Shown piece by piece: positions 27,153 to 36,487 of a stretch of DNA of 64,000 nt. Source of the stretch: Gimesia aquarii (lineage in GTDB: Bacteria; Planctomycetota; Planctomycetia; Planctomycetales; Planctomycetaceae); NCBI RefSeq assembly GCF_007748195.1, contig NZ_CP037920.1, forward strand, positions 5,733,800-5,797,799. The letters run 5' to 3'. The position numbers and the translations under genes were made by a program. The first letter of the stretch is position 1. The number at the start of each line of letters is the position of its first letter. The notes under the pieces were generated by a model that made no database searches, was not told the origin of the DNA, and worked only from the letters and a program-made list of their open reading frames with translations.

Positions 27153-28313
27153 TCATCTCGCCGTTGTTTGTTTCAATGTCGGTAAGACATTACACTGTTT
27201 GAGCGCCTGCAAAGGATAAAAGGTTCCACTATAAGTAATGAAATGCCAGCGGTCGGTGTTAAGTGACCTTGTCCACCAGCGTCCCGACTCACGTTGATTT
27301 TTCAGCAACCATTTAATGCCTTTTTGAATCCGTGGATCGTTGGCGGGCACACCATTTTCTCGTAAAACAAGAATCGCCAAACCCGTCTGATGCCCATCAC
27401 TGGCTGGATTCTTCCAGGCATTAGCAGTTTTATCAAATTCGGCTTCTTCGCGTAACTTCTTTGCACGATTTCCTCGCCCCCAGGCTTCAGGGGCTGCAAA
27501 AGTACGAATGGACCAGCCCCCATCGGGCCGTTGATGCTGCATCACTATCTCGATCAATGCCTGTTTCTTCTCGTCACTGATCAAATCCGGATAGCGGGCC
27601 GCCGTCCATAAAAAAATCAGTCGGCCGTAATCGTGTGCTGGCTCCGTATTCTGTAAGTAAGCTTTAAGCCGCTCTACTCCAGACTGTAAAGTCTCGTCTT
27701 TTAAACCATCTAACCAGCCTGGCGCAGAGGAAAGTGCTCGCGCTGCGACAGTTGCTCCCTGAAAGTTGCTCGATTCAAAAGGGGGCCAGCAATCCGCATT
27801 GCCCCAACTCCCATCCTTTGCCTGCAGACTCAACATAAACCGTAAGGCTTCATCAGTCTGAGGTGAAAGCGCTTTGCTGACATGCCGATCCCACTCCGCT
27901 AATCCTGCTGCAATATAAGCCACCTGAGTTGGCCGAATTCCTTTTAGTAACTTTTCCCGATCCATGGTTTTCAATTTTCGTAGCTCCTTAACAAAGAAGT
28001 TACGACTTTCACTGGATGGCGGCCCTAATTCCCCACTCAACGCAGGCCTGGAAAACAGATACAGCCCGTTCGTGTGACAACTGACACACTTTCGCTGCTT
28101 CGTCCAGGCGAGCGCTCCCTGTTCGAGATAACGTTCCGCCAATTCAAGCGAAAATTCTTGACGAATCGGTTCATCGGCGCTCGCTTGTGGAATGGCAATG
28201 TTCTCATAGTGATACTGAAGTTTTTTACTTTTTTCAGGTGTTTGTGCCATCGTCAAAGACGAACTAACCAAAGTCAGTACAGCAAACGAGACGATTTTAA
28301 AATTGCTCATCAA
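27153..28313 (-). CDS. Secreted squalene-cyclase/prenyltransferase-like repeat protein with a CXXCH site
   Basis: A 386-residue protein with a signal peptide (SFAVLTLVSSSLTMAQ). At about residue 78 it has KCVSCHTNG, a possible haem c-binding CXXCH. The rest forms alpha/alpha-toroid repeats with QxxDGSWG-like motifs: SLQAKDGSWGNADCWPP, HQRPDGGWSIRTF, and NQRESGRWWTRSL. The conserved DxDD cyclase motif is not apparent, so terpenoid cyclisation is unlikely. It probably acts in the periplasm. Substrate and function are unknown. Confidence 0.8.
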   Translation of the reverse strand: MMSNFKIVSFAVLTLVSSSLTMAQTPEKSKKLQYHYENIAIPQASADEPIRQEFSLELAERYLEQGALAWTKQRKCVSCHTNGLYLFSRPALSGELGPPSSESRNFFVKELRKLKTMDREKLLKGIRPTQVAYIAAGLAEWDRHVSKALSPQTDEALRFMLSLQAKDGSWGNADCWPPFESSNFQGATVAARALSSAPGWLDGLKDETLQSGVERLKAYLQNTEPAHDYGRLIFLWTAARYPDLISDEKKQALIEIVMQHQRPDGGWSIRTFAAPEAWGRGNRAKKLREEAEFDKTANAWKNPASDGHQTGLAILVLRENGVPANDPRIQKGIKWLLKNQRESGRWWTRSLNTDRWHFITYSGTFYPLQALKQCNVLPTLKQTTAR

Positions 28314-28567
28314 CCAGACTCCGTAAAAAGTTCAGACATGCTCTCAGAAGATTCCGCTCCACGTAATCAATCAGCATATCTACATATTTTGTCTTCCACC
28401 ACTCAAAACAGCAAAATCACCCACGAATCTGCAGAGTTTGAAACCAATCAAAAAAAGTTTGGGGCTCTACTTATAATGAATACTTGGCACCTAAAGCTGC
28501 TCAAAGTTATCATATAAATATATAACCAGACAGTAGATGATTCTTGCCCCTCGTAATAGGAGTCGTG

Positions 28568-28708
28568 ATGGATCTCAAATGGTTTATGGCTTCTTCTCCT
28601 GCTGCGGGCGCTTATGCAGGGATTCGAAAGTTAGATAACACCATCAAAAGTTTAGAACAAAGACTACTGAACCTGGAAAGGCAAAATTCAGAAAAAGAAA
28701 TTATATAG
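28568..28708 (+). CDS. 46-residue small protein with a helical C-terminal half
   Basis: ATG with AGGAG five bases upstream. The peptide begins MDLKWFMASSPAAGAYAG, and residues 22-40 have leucines in a heptad-like spacing (LDNTIKSLEQRLLNLERQ), suggesting a short coiled coil. A perfect 17-bp hairpin terminator starts immediately after the stop codon. The ribosome-binding site, codon content and terminator together argue for a real expressed gene. The function is unknown. Confidence 0.6.
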   Translation: MDLKWFMASSPAAGAYAGIRKLDNTIKSLEQRLLNLERQNSEKEII

Positions 28709-28745
28709 TTTTGAGGGGAATCGAGTGACTCGATTCCCCTCAAAA
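28709..28745. terminator. Very strong bidirectional terminator hairpin
   Basis: A perfect 17-bp inverted repeat with a 3-nt loop, flanked by TTTT on one side and AAAA on the other. It serves the small plus-strand ORF and can also serve the convergent DUF1559 gene. Confidence 0.9.
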
Positions 28746-28794
28746 CAGAAGCTCAATTAATTTTCATCATTTACCAATCTCTCATAGACTTTGC

Positions 28795-29838
28795 TTAGAA
28801 TTCACCCACAACCTGTCCATCGTCTCGAACAGCGAGGCGTTGAAACGTGGAATTGATGTCTTGAACGTGAGTTGCCACTGAAACAGTGCCTTTTTTGTAA
28901 TCGATATTCTCGCTCAAAAAGTGGACCGATCCATCACAGAACACAAAATGGGCGCCCCCTACATGATTACTACTAAAACCGCGCACATCGTGTTCTCCCC
29001 CGACAATCGCGTTGATGCCATTGTAAGTCAGACCAATGGCAGCCAGCCCGTTCCCTTTTCTGGCATAGCTGCTACTTTGCGTATTATTCGAACCTGAGAA
29101 CCCAATTACATTGGCTCCGCCAACTTTGTTTGCTGTTTTGTAGATATACGCTCTTTCGCCAGCAAGGAGCGTGTTACTCGTTCCATCGGTAATGTCACGG
29201 AAACGAATGTTCGAATTAGCGAAACCAGTTCCATGAGCGGGACCGTATTGAATCCGATAGACAGCAGGCGTCGTACTGTCCCAGGCGTTTGCCACCATGA
29301 CATAATTCGAACGAGCAATCTGATAGACAGTAGTGCCATCAGTCACATTGAAATCATATCGATCAGAAGCCGATTCATAATCATTGAGATTGGGTCCCGG
29401 ATCGGAAGGACAGAGAAAGACCGTCATCGGTTTTTGCAACGCTTGACGTACGGTGGCATTTGCTAAGTTTTGATCAAGGTTCACACTGCCCGTATTGAGT
29501 AAATTATAAAGCGGAGCCTGGTCCATGAAGGGTAAAACAAACGTTGCCCAGCCATAGATTCCCAGCTCTCCCATATTACAAGCAGGCCAGACACCTGTCG
29601 TATTGCAGGCTGTTTTTGTGATATAGCCTGGTGGAAACGTGTTATGCGCGGAGTGATAGTTGTGCATTGCCAAACCAATTTGCTTCATGTTGTTTTTACA
29701 AGACGACCTTCGTGCAGCCTCTCGCGCTTGTTGTACAGCGGGTAACAATAGTGCGATCAGAATGGCGATGATCGCAATGACCACTAATAACTCAATTAGA
29801 GTAAACCCACTTGATTTTTTCATTCGGCCTTTGTTCAT
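28795..29838 (-). CDS. DUF1559 pseudopilin-like protein
   Basis: A 347-residue protein of the large planctomycete DUF1559 family. Residues 8-35 are a type IV prepilin signal (SGFTLIELLVVIAIIAILIALLLP), followed by the hallmark AVQQAREAARRSSCKNNMKQIGLAMHNYHSAHNTFPPGY. The C-terminal globular part contains the family's VFCDGSVHFLSENID motif. It is probably processed by prepilin peptidase and assembled in a type II secretion-like or pseudopilus structure. The upstream lipoprotein gene on the same strand is a common partner. Confidence 0.95.
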   Translation of the reverse strand: MNKGRMKKSSGFTLIELLVVIAIIAILIALLLPAVQQAREAARRSSCKNNMKQIGLAMHNYHSAHNTFPPGYITKTACNTTGVWPACNMGELGIYGWATFVLPFMDQAPLYNLLNTGSVNLDQNLANATVRQALQKPMTVFLCPSDPGPNLNDYESASDRYDFNVTDGTTVYQIARSNYVMVANAWDSTTPAVYRIQYGPAHGTGFANSNIRFRDITDGTSNTLLAGERAYIYKTANKVGGANVIGFSGSNNTQSSSYARKGNGLAAIGLTYNGINAIVGGEHDVRGFSSNHVGGAHFVFCDGSVHFLSENIDYKKGTVSVATHVQDINSTFQRLAVRDDGQVVGEF

Positions 29839-29917
29839 AACGGCTCTCCTAAAAAAAGATCATAGAGAAACCCCAGGCGCGCATAGGGACAGGCTGATGA
29901 CTCAATAATGAGATAAC

Positions 29918-30304
29918 TTAACTAGACTTCATCTCAATATCGTATGTGTTATCACCTGGTTTCACATTAAGACTCAGTTCACTCCTGATGCCATATTTCA
30001 CAGGGATCACTGGACCGGAGTCGTCGATACCCCATTCCACTCGGACGCTGCAGGGTCCGATTTTGACTCCTTTTTCATCAATCAGATAGAACGCTTCGTA
30101 AAACCCATCCGGGTTCGCTTTTGCAGTTGAGGGACGTCCTTTCTCGGGTTCGAAATATATCGTGACGTCAGGAAGCGGTTTTCCATCTAGGGTAATGGTT
30201 CCATGAACTCTGCCCAGTTCGGGCATATCTGGAGCACGGTCACTACAACCAACGCTCATTCCGACCATTATTGAGAGAGCAGCAAGCAACATCATACGTG
30301 TCAT
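29918..30304 (-). CDS. Lipoprotein with carboxypeptidase-regulatory-like domain
   Basis: A 128-residue protein with a lipoprotein signal (MLLAALSIMVGMSVGC, lipid-attachment Cys at residue 20). It is followed by a small beta-sandwich: GRVHGTITLDGKPLPDVTIYFEPEKGRPSTAKANPDGFYEAF. Such domains are frequent in planctomycete surface proteins and often sit beside DUF1559 genes, as here. The start at 30304 has GGGGA upstream. The frame also opens at a GTG nine codons earlier, without a good site. Confidence 0.85.
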   Translation of the reverse strand: MTRMMLLAALSIMVGMSVGCSDRAPDMPELGRVHGTITLDGKPLPDVTIYFEPEKGRPSTAKANPDGFYEAFYLIDEKGVKIGPCSVRVEWGIDDSGPVIPVKYGIRSELSLNVKPGDNTYDIEMKSS

Positions 30305-30633
30305 GGTTTCCCCTTCATACGATAGAGCCACGATTTCACTTTTGAAGTGAGCGAAAACAGCTGCGAGGCTCGATGGTTTTAAGAAATGCGGAAAACACCA
30401 TCACTGTCTGTAGAACTCAGAACAACTCCAGTATCTGAGTTCTCCGCTGAAATAACAAGATGAATCTAAAGATTCGATCCTTTTTCACTTACAGATGGAA
30501 ATAATTTTATATGAAAGGGAACTTACTCAAATCATATTTTTTTTAGCATAATCAGACTGTGCACGTTACCATACGAACTTCTCAATGGATTAATGGCTTA
30601 GCAGTTCGTATTCTGAGAAAAGGAAACCACGCA

Positions 30634-31134
30634 ATGAAACATTTCACAAAACGTTTATTGGTAATCACACTCTTCAGCATCAGCACTACAATCGCCCTTG
30701 GACAAGACGCAACACAACCAAAACAGATTGAACCAATCACGATACAAAGCCAGGGACTGATAGTCATCGTCCCCAAATCTCGAGATAAGCTAATGGCATA
30801 TAGCTATTTGACAAGTACCTGGAGTCAATCAGATATCTCGGTAGATGTCTCTGTAAAGATAAATCCAACAGTAGGTCGATCAATGGCAGCCTGCCAACTT
30901 GGTCAAGAAGTTCACGCCTACTCTGCAAAGTCAGCCGTCTGGGCAAAATTGAAACTATCACAAGATAATAAGATTCATTTTACGGTTGGTGATAATTTTG
31001 TGATGGTCTATGTCAAAGAAGTCAAAGAAAAGGAAATTTCGAAACTTTACATCTTCGGCGAACACTCAAAGGCATGGTCAGGGGTCGATCTCACCACTGG
31101 AGAAATGCTGCTGAATACACAGCAGAAACAATGA
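30634..31134 (+). CDS. Secreted hypothetical protein
   Basis: A 166-residue protein with a signal peptide (MKHFTKRLLVITLFSISTTIALGQ). The mature chain seems all-beta, with alternating strands such as IDVSVKINPTV and KIHFTVGDNFVMVYVKEVKEKEISKLYIFG. I do not recognise a family. The start at 30634 begins the signal peptide and has AAAGGAA upstream. It ends 93 bp before the DinB-like gene. Confidence 0.65.
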   Translation: MKHFTKRLLVITLFSISTTIALGQDATQPKQIEPITIQSQGLIVIVPKSRDKLMAYSYLTSTWSQSDISVDVSVKINPTVGRSMAACQLGQEVHAYSAKSAVWAKLKLSQDNKIHFTVGDNFVMVYVKEVKEKEISKLYIFGEHSKAWSGVDLTTGEMLLNTQQKQ

Positions 31135-31227
31135 TAGCCAAGCTTTATCATAAACAGAGATTGTCATCACCAGCTATTTGCATCCAGGAACATTGAATCA
31201 AAAAGCACCCTAAATCAGCCAAATACA

Positions 31228-31749
31228 ATGGATTTACTTGATCGCCTGCTTCAACACGATGCGTGGACCACGCGGCATTTATTAGATGTCTGCGCGACAC
31301 TCAATGATGCTCAGCTTGATCAGGAATTCGATATTGGTCATCGAACGCTGCGTGCGACACTGCATCACATCATCCACAACATGGAGGTCTGGACCTCATT
31401 GATGATGCAGGAAGAAATTCAGAGGCAATCGAACTTAACTATTCCGGGAATGACTCAGCGGCTCACTGTCGCTGAAGAGCGACTCGCAAACCTAGCACGA
31501 AAAGTTGCGAGAGATGAGGCATGGGACAAATTGTGGACAGACCAACTTGATGATCCACCACGAGACAAGGCCTATGGAACAAGCATCGCGCACATTATCA
31601 CACATAGCATGCATCACCGTGCGCAAGTACTCTATATGTTAAGAGTCTCAGGTGTAAAACCACTTCCTGAGGGGGATGTCTTTAGCTGGGAAGCACAATG
31701 GAAATCTGATCTTGTAAAAAGTAACCATACCCCGTCAGGCGATTCTTGA
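31228..31749 (+). CDS. DinB/DfrB-like metal-binding four-helix protein
   Basis: A 173-residue DinB-superfamily protein (DinB_2-like). It begins MDLLDRLLQHDAWTTRHLLDVC and has two His sites typical of the fold: LHHIIHNMEVWTSLM near residue 50 and IAHIITHSMHHRAQVLYMLR near residue 130. These His residues usually bind a divalent metal. Family members act as thiol-dependent or damage-related enzymes, but the substrate here cannot be told. Confidence 0.85.
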   Translation: MDLLDRLLQHDAWTTRHLLDVCATLNDAQLDQEFDIGHRTLRATLHHIIHNMEVWTSLMMQEEIQRQSNLTIPGMTQRLTVAEERLANLARKVARDEAWDKLWTDQLDDPPRDKAYGTSIAHIITHSMHHRAQVLYMLRVSGVKPLPEGDVFSWEAQWKSDLVKSNHTPSGDS

Positions 31750-31975
31750 TCACATTGAGTAATCGATTTCCATTCAGAAACAGGTTCCGGTAACGTTTAC
31801 TACTACAATCGTTGAAATCCTTCGAACCGCAAAGTCCGAACCTGAAATAGGTTGTCTACGAACCTTATCAAGTCAATCATCCCCGAAAAAAGGCCAAAAA
31901 ATCACTCCATTTCTAGACACAGGGGGAGTACGATGTTGAAATGGGCATTATTCGAACTGGTTCCCGGAGTAAAAA

Positions 31976-33319
31976 GTGTCGAGCCCACCTAAACAACCTC
32001 AGATCAACAACTGGCCTGTCGCACGTAAGGTCCTGTGGGTGATCCTCTTTATCTGCGCGATGGCGGTGTTCGCCCCTGGTTACATTGCAGCCCTGAGACC
32101 GGCAGAGGGTCAAATCTTTGATTTTTTTAAGGAGTGGGCTTCTGTTAAAAATCGAGCGACTGGCATGCCTGTTTACTCAGACCAGCAGGTGGCGCTAAAA
32201 AAACACCTCAATCTCAAACTGACAGATTCGAACGGTTTTTTCGACCAGTACAATACTCACCCTCCGACAGCAAACTTAATCGCCATCCCGTTTACCTGGT
32301 TGACCTATCGCGATGCCCATCTAGCCTGGAACCTATTGTCACTTGGCATGCTTTGTCTCACATTGTACTGGATTGTAAAAGGTCTTGAGATTCAGATGAC
32401 TGTCTGGTCGACAATCGCATTACTTACTTTGTTTCTGGCCTGTGACCCTCTTCAACAAAGCCTGATTCAGGGTCAGCCCAATCTGCTACTGACTCTACTG
32501 ATCGTCGGCGCATGGAAAGCTGGCAATTCAGGAAGGCCTTTCGCTTCGGGAATGTGCCTGGGCTTAGCGACTGCCATCAAAATCTATCCAGCCTATTTAT
32601 TTTTGTACTTCCTGGTTCGACGCGACTGGCGAGCCATCTCTGGAGGGGCCGTCTCCTTTGGTCTGATTACTCTGCTCACTACTGCGATCTTCGGGGTCGA
32701 CACGTACAGCGATTACCTTACGGTCGCGTTACCTTCACTGGCCGATGTCACCAACAACTGGAGTAATGCATCCCTGCTTGCATTCTGGAAACGACTCTTC
32801 GAACACTCAGCAAACACCATACAACCCCTTGTGAATTCACCTACTTTATTACAAATTTCAGTCTGGTCGTCCTGGCTCGTGATGACAGGATTGGTAGTGG
32901 CGTCGATCTGGAAAACGCGGGCGGAAAAGTTCAGTGATCGGGGATACGCGATTACCATCACCGCCATGTTACTCATGACCCCGACCACCTGGCATCATTA
33001 CTTTATTTTACTCGCTCTGCCAATTGGGTTACTGCTGGCATTATCGCAGCCACATACAGGAAAACGCTGGGTTGTGAATTTAGTCATCTTTGCTCTGGCC
33101 CTCAGTCCGCGTGTTGTCTGGGCACTCGCAATTCATTCTCAGAAGGCCGGCACACCGCAGGGAATTACTCCTTGGGAAAACGGTGGCATGGTGGCCCTTC
33201 CCTGGCAATCACTCACGGTACTTTCATATCAGTTTTATGCACTGTTAGTTATCATCGTACTCCTCTGGCCAAACAAAGCAAATCAAGCCGAAGAAACAAT
33301 CGCATCTCAAGAACATTGA
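31976..33319 (+). CDS. GT87-type polytopic glycosyltransferase (DUF2029)
   Basis: A 447-residue membrane protein with about ten hydrophobic segments. It shows GT-C features of the GT87/DUF2029 family: a first luminal loop after helix 1 with DFFKEWASVKNRATGMPVY, and internal QGQPNLLLTLLIVGAWKA and ATAIKIYPAYLFLYFLVRRDWRA. Such enzymes transfer sugars from polyprenyl-phosphate donors to envelope glycans. The start is GTG with CCGGAG six bases upstream. The acceptor is unknown. It converges with the peptidase gene, with 24 bp between the stops. Confidence 0.85.
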   Translation: MSSPPKQPQINNWPVARKVLWVILFICAMAVFAPGYIAALRPAEGQIFDFFKEWASVKNRATGMPVYSDQQVALKKHLNLKLTDSNGFFDQYNTHPPTANLIAIPFTWLTYRDAHLAWNLLSLGMLCLTLYWIVKGLEIQMTVWSTIALLTLFLACDPLQQSLIQGQPNLLLTLLIVGAWKAGNSGRPFASGMCLGLATAIKIYPAYLFLYFLVRRDWRAISGGAVSFGLITLLTTAIFGVDTYSDYLTVALPSLADVTNNWSNASLLAFWKRLFEHSANTIQPLVNSPTLLQISVWSSWLVMTGLVVASIWKTRAEKFSDRGYAITITAMLLMTPTTWHHYFILLALPIGLLLALSQPHTGKRWVVNLVIFALALSPRVVWALAIHSQKAGTPQGITPWENGGMVALPWQSLTVLSYQFYALLVIIVLLWPNKANQAEETIASQEH

Positions 33320-33343
33320 TGCAAGAGCAAGAACTGCTAAGAG

Positions 33344-34624
33344 TCACTGCTTAATTTTCACAGAAACTTTACCACTATTATCAGCCAATTCATGCCAGGC
33401 ATCTCGACAACGCAGAAAGAGCTTACCACTGACAGGTGCTGTGAAGCTGCCAGTCTCACCCAGCTCAAATTCATCGCTGAGTGTATACTCGCCCTCATCG
33501 TTTTCAGAGAGCACAATGCCTACTAACATACCGACCCCGTCCTCAGAGCCTTTTGCTGAACATGGCTCTGCTTCACTGTTCGTTTTCCACTCTCCTTCTG
33601 CCGAGAATTGATATTTCTGCCCTTGTTCTACTAAAGTTCGGGAGGGCTGCCAGCCTTTTCTGGCTTCGATTTTTGAAAGCAAACCACCAACGGTACTGGT
33701 TTTTCGAAATTTGGTTTTCCAGTTCCATTGACACAAATCGCAGCGGTATCCTTGATCGAAATGTTCAAGAAAAAACAAATATTCAAATGAGATTTCACGC
33801 GCCATAGAACCATAGGTCTGGTTAAACGAAACCGGCTTTTTCATCAACAACCCTAATCCCAGGGGACGAAAACGAGCGGAGTAATTTGGATTGGTTGCCA
33901 GCAGGTGACACAAGGCCCATCGCCAGCAGTAATTCTGCCAGGAATCACCTGAAATCGATTTCGAGTTGACAATCTCATTCAAGCTTTGGGGTTCACTGTT
34001 TTTAATATAGTTCAATACATAAGTGGGGCAGTCGACCGCAATCGGTTGTCCTTTTTTAGGAAGGGCCTTCCAGTTATGACCCATTTCTGCCATACCTTCG
34101 CTGTACCAGACTGGTCCTGTACGGCCAAAATTTTGGGTGCAATAGGCGTGTACTGCTTCGTGTTGAGGTGTTCCTCGATCCGCAGTCGCATATACAATCG
34201 CTTTGGCGGAGACAATCTGATTACCACGATAGGATGTGCGGCCCATCGTCACTCCACCACCATTGGCTACAGACTGTGCCCCACTGGGATGGAGGCTACC
34301 ACGTGGCCAGTTAGAAAGGTCTTTAACAACATAACACTCGATTACCTTGCGATTTGGACTACCCCAGTAGGTTGAAATAATCTTCAACATTTTTTCCAGT
34401 CGTTCGAGCAAATCTTTCGCATCTGCTGGCTCTAAGTCGGTATGAATCAGAAAATTCTTAGATCGGTAATCAGCGGGAAGTTGGGCCTCTTGTGAAGCAG
34501 CTTTTTTATTTCCGCGACGTTTGCCTTGCGCATTGAGACTGTTAACGGATTCAGCGATAAGACAAAGAATAATGATAAAAGCCGTGGCTAAGAATATTTT
34601 TTTGTGACCTGCTATCACATTCAC
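33344..34624 (-). CDS. Secreted HEXXH zinc peptidase-like protein (DUF1570-like) with a LecA-like C-terminal domain
   Basis: A 426-residue protein with an N-terminal signal or anchor (residues 8-30). The core contains HEAVHAY (His155, Glu156, His159) and EGMAE (Glu176) 17 residues later, matching gluzincin zinc ligands. The last 110 residues resemble the PA-IL/LecA beta-sandwich: FSAEGEWKTNSEAEPCSAKGS, GMLVGIVLSENDE, then GSFTAPVSGKLFLRCRDAWHELADNSGKVSVKI. It probably works in the periplasm or on the cell surface. Peptidase activity and sugar binding are inferred from motifs. Confidence 0.75.
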   Translation of the reverse strand: MNVIAGHKKIFLATAFIIILCLIAESVNSLNAQGKRRGNKKAASQEAQLPADYRSKNFLIHTDLEPADAKDLLERLEKMLKIISTYWGSPNRKVIECYVVKDLSNWPRGSLHPSGAQSVANGGGVTMGRTSYRGNQIVSAKAIVYATADRGTPQHEAVHAYCTQNFGRTGPVWYSEGMAEMGHNWKALPKKGQPIAVDCPTYVLNYIKNSEPQSLNEIVNSKSISGDSWQNYCWRWALCHLLATNPNYSARFRPLGLGLLMKKPVSFNQTYGSMAREISFEYLFFLEHFDQGYRCDLCQWNWKTKFRKTSTVGGLLSKIEARKGWQPSRTLVEQGQKYQFSAEGEWKTNSEAEPCSAKGSEDGVGMLVGIVLSENDEGEYTLSDEFELGETGSFTAPVSGKLFLRCRDAWHELADNSGKVSVKIKQ

Positions 34625-34861
34625 AGGCGGTGGTCCTTTCGTTTATTTCAGCCCGGCTTCGTTGATTCCTGAAAAACTCTGTTTTCATTCGTAATTTAAT
34701 TCTAACACACCCCTCAAAGGATGCACATTAACTTCTTTAAACATAAGAGAACACATCCCAAACACTTGATATGTCCGCTCGAGCTCTTTACCCTAAAATG
34801 ATGTAGTTTTTTAAGAAGATTTAGTTTTACTGCCATTTGCTCAAAAGTGAGGGGCTTCTCC

Positions 34862-36259
34862 ATGAAATATCTAACGTATTATCGGTCTGGTTTGCTACTC
34901 GGTCTGATGATGATTACCCAATTGTCATACTCGAGTTATACATTTGCTGAAGATGTGACCTGGAAAGCGGGATCAGCCAGTGTCGTGATCACTCCTGAAA
35001 AAGACCTCTGGATGGCCGGATACGGTGGTCGTACAGCGCCTGCCGAAGGTAAATTACACGACCTCTGGCTCAAAGTCTTAGTGATTGAAGCCAGTAATGG
35101 CCATCGTGGCGTGATTGTCTCAACAGACACATTGGGAATTCCGCAATCAATCTATAACAATGTCTGTGCGGCACTCAAAGAGAAATTCGATCTCGACCGC
35201 AATCAGATTATGCTCAATAGCTCTCACACTCACTGCGGTCCTGTTTTGCGAGGGGCACTGCATGATATCTATCCCCTGAATGCAAATCATCTCAAAGACA
35301 TTAATGAGTATTCCGACAAACTGGAACAAAAACTGGTCACTGCGGTGGGAACCGCCATTAAGAAACTTGAACCTGCCTCACTTTATTCAGGCGAAGGATT
35401 TACGAGTTTTGCAGTCAACCGTCGCACAAATAAAGAAGCAGAAGTCCCCAAACTTAGATTGGCTAATGAATTAAAGGGTCCAATTGACCATTCCGTTCCC
35501 ATTTTAGCTGTGAAAGACAAAGCTGGGAAACTGAAAACTATCGTCTTTGGCTATGCCTGCCACAATACCACATTGAGTTTTCAGAAATGGTGCGGCGACT
35601 ATGCCGGATTCGCTCAATACGATCTGGAAGCCATGTTTCCGGGAGTGACCGCAATGTTCTATATGGGTTGTGGCGCAGACCAGAACCCGCTTCCTCGCAG
35701 AACTGTGGATCTGGCACAGTCTTATGGTTCACGATTGGCTCATGCAGTGGCAGATGTTGTTCGTCTTCCAATGGTTGAACTGGATCCCGAATTGAAAACC
35801 GAGATTGAGATTATCGACATCAAATTAGGAGCTCATCTTACCAAATCAGAGTTAGAAAAAATTGCCTCTGGTAGCCCGAGTTCCTACAGAACCCGCTGGG
35901 GTTCAAGGTTACTCAAACAACTTAACTCCGGAAAACCGTTTATCAAGTCGTATCCATTTCCTGTTGAAGTCTGGAGACTCGGCAAGAAACAGCTCTGGAT
36001 TGCCATCGGTGGTGAAGTCGTAATTGACTACGCACTCGCCATGAAAAAAGAATATGGTCCCGACACCTGGGTAACGGGTTATGCGAATGATGTGATGGCA
36101 TACACGCCCTCACTGAGGGTCCTGAAAGAAGGAGGTTACGAAGGCAACACCTCCATGGCCGTTTATGGAATGCCTTCACATCGCTGGTCTGAAGAAATCG
36201 AAGATAAAATCGTCGAAAGTGTGCAACGACAAGTGAAAAAGATCCGCGATGGAAAATAA
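34862..36259 (+). CDS. Neutral/alkaline ceramidase-like secreted hydrolase
   Basis: A 465-residue protein with a signal peptide (LLLGLMMITQLSYSSYTFAE). It matches the N-terminal catalytic domain of the neutral/alkaline non-lysosomal ceramidase family: GSASVVITPEKDLWMAGYGGR, VSTDTLGIPQSI, the zinc-binding NSSHTHCGPVLRG, and GYACHNTTL. The C-terminal immunoglobulin-like domain of full ceramidases (about 650 or more residues) is absent, so the substrate may differ. The start at 34862 has GAGGGG upstream and begins the signal peptide. Confidence 0.85.
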   Translation: MKYLTYYRSGLLLGLMMITQLSYSSYTFAEDVTWKAGSASVVITPEKDLWMAGYGGRTAPAEGKLHDLWLKVLVIEASNGHRGVIVSTDTLGIPQSIYNNVCAALKEKFDLDRNQIMLNSSHTHCGPVLRGALHDIYPLNANHLKDINEYSDKLEQKLVTAVGTAIKKLEPASLYSGEGFTSFAVNRRTNKEAEVPKLRLANELKGPIDHSVPILAVKDKAGKLKTIVFGYACHNTTLSFQKWCGDYAGFAQYDLEAMFPGVTAMFYMGCGADQNPLPRRTVDLAQSYGSRLAHAVADVVRLPMVELDPELKTEIEIIDIKLGAHLTKSELEKIASGSPSSYRTRWGSRLLKQLNSGKPFIKSYPFPVEVWRLGKKQLWIAIGGEVVIDYALAMKKEYGPDTWVTGYANDVMAYTPSLRVLKEGGYEGNTSMAVYGMPSHRWSEEIEDKIVESVQRQVKKIRDGK

Positions 36260-36487
36260 ACCTTGCCCTCGTTAGAATAGAGTTTTTGTTCCAAAACTTC
36301 AGCGTGATCCACCAGCTTCTACAGATGTTTTATGTTTTTGGCAGTCCTGCCGTTTGTCGATCGGGATACGACTTCCTAGAATGCAGCATGTCCAAGGCAT
36401 ACAACAGATTAATCTAAACATAGGTCCCCTAAAGTGACCTGAAACCGTTCATAAATCAATTTAAATGTAGTACTGAGGAGATGATTA

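Noticed and set aside
31933-31992. 19-codon frame overlapping the start of the GT87 gene as a leader peptide
   Set aside because: It overlaps the GTG start, but there is no attenuator-like hairpin or codon run; likely chance.
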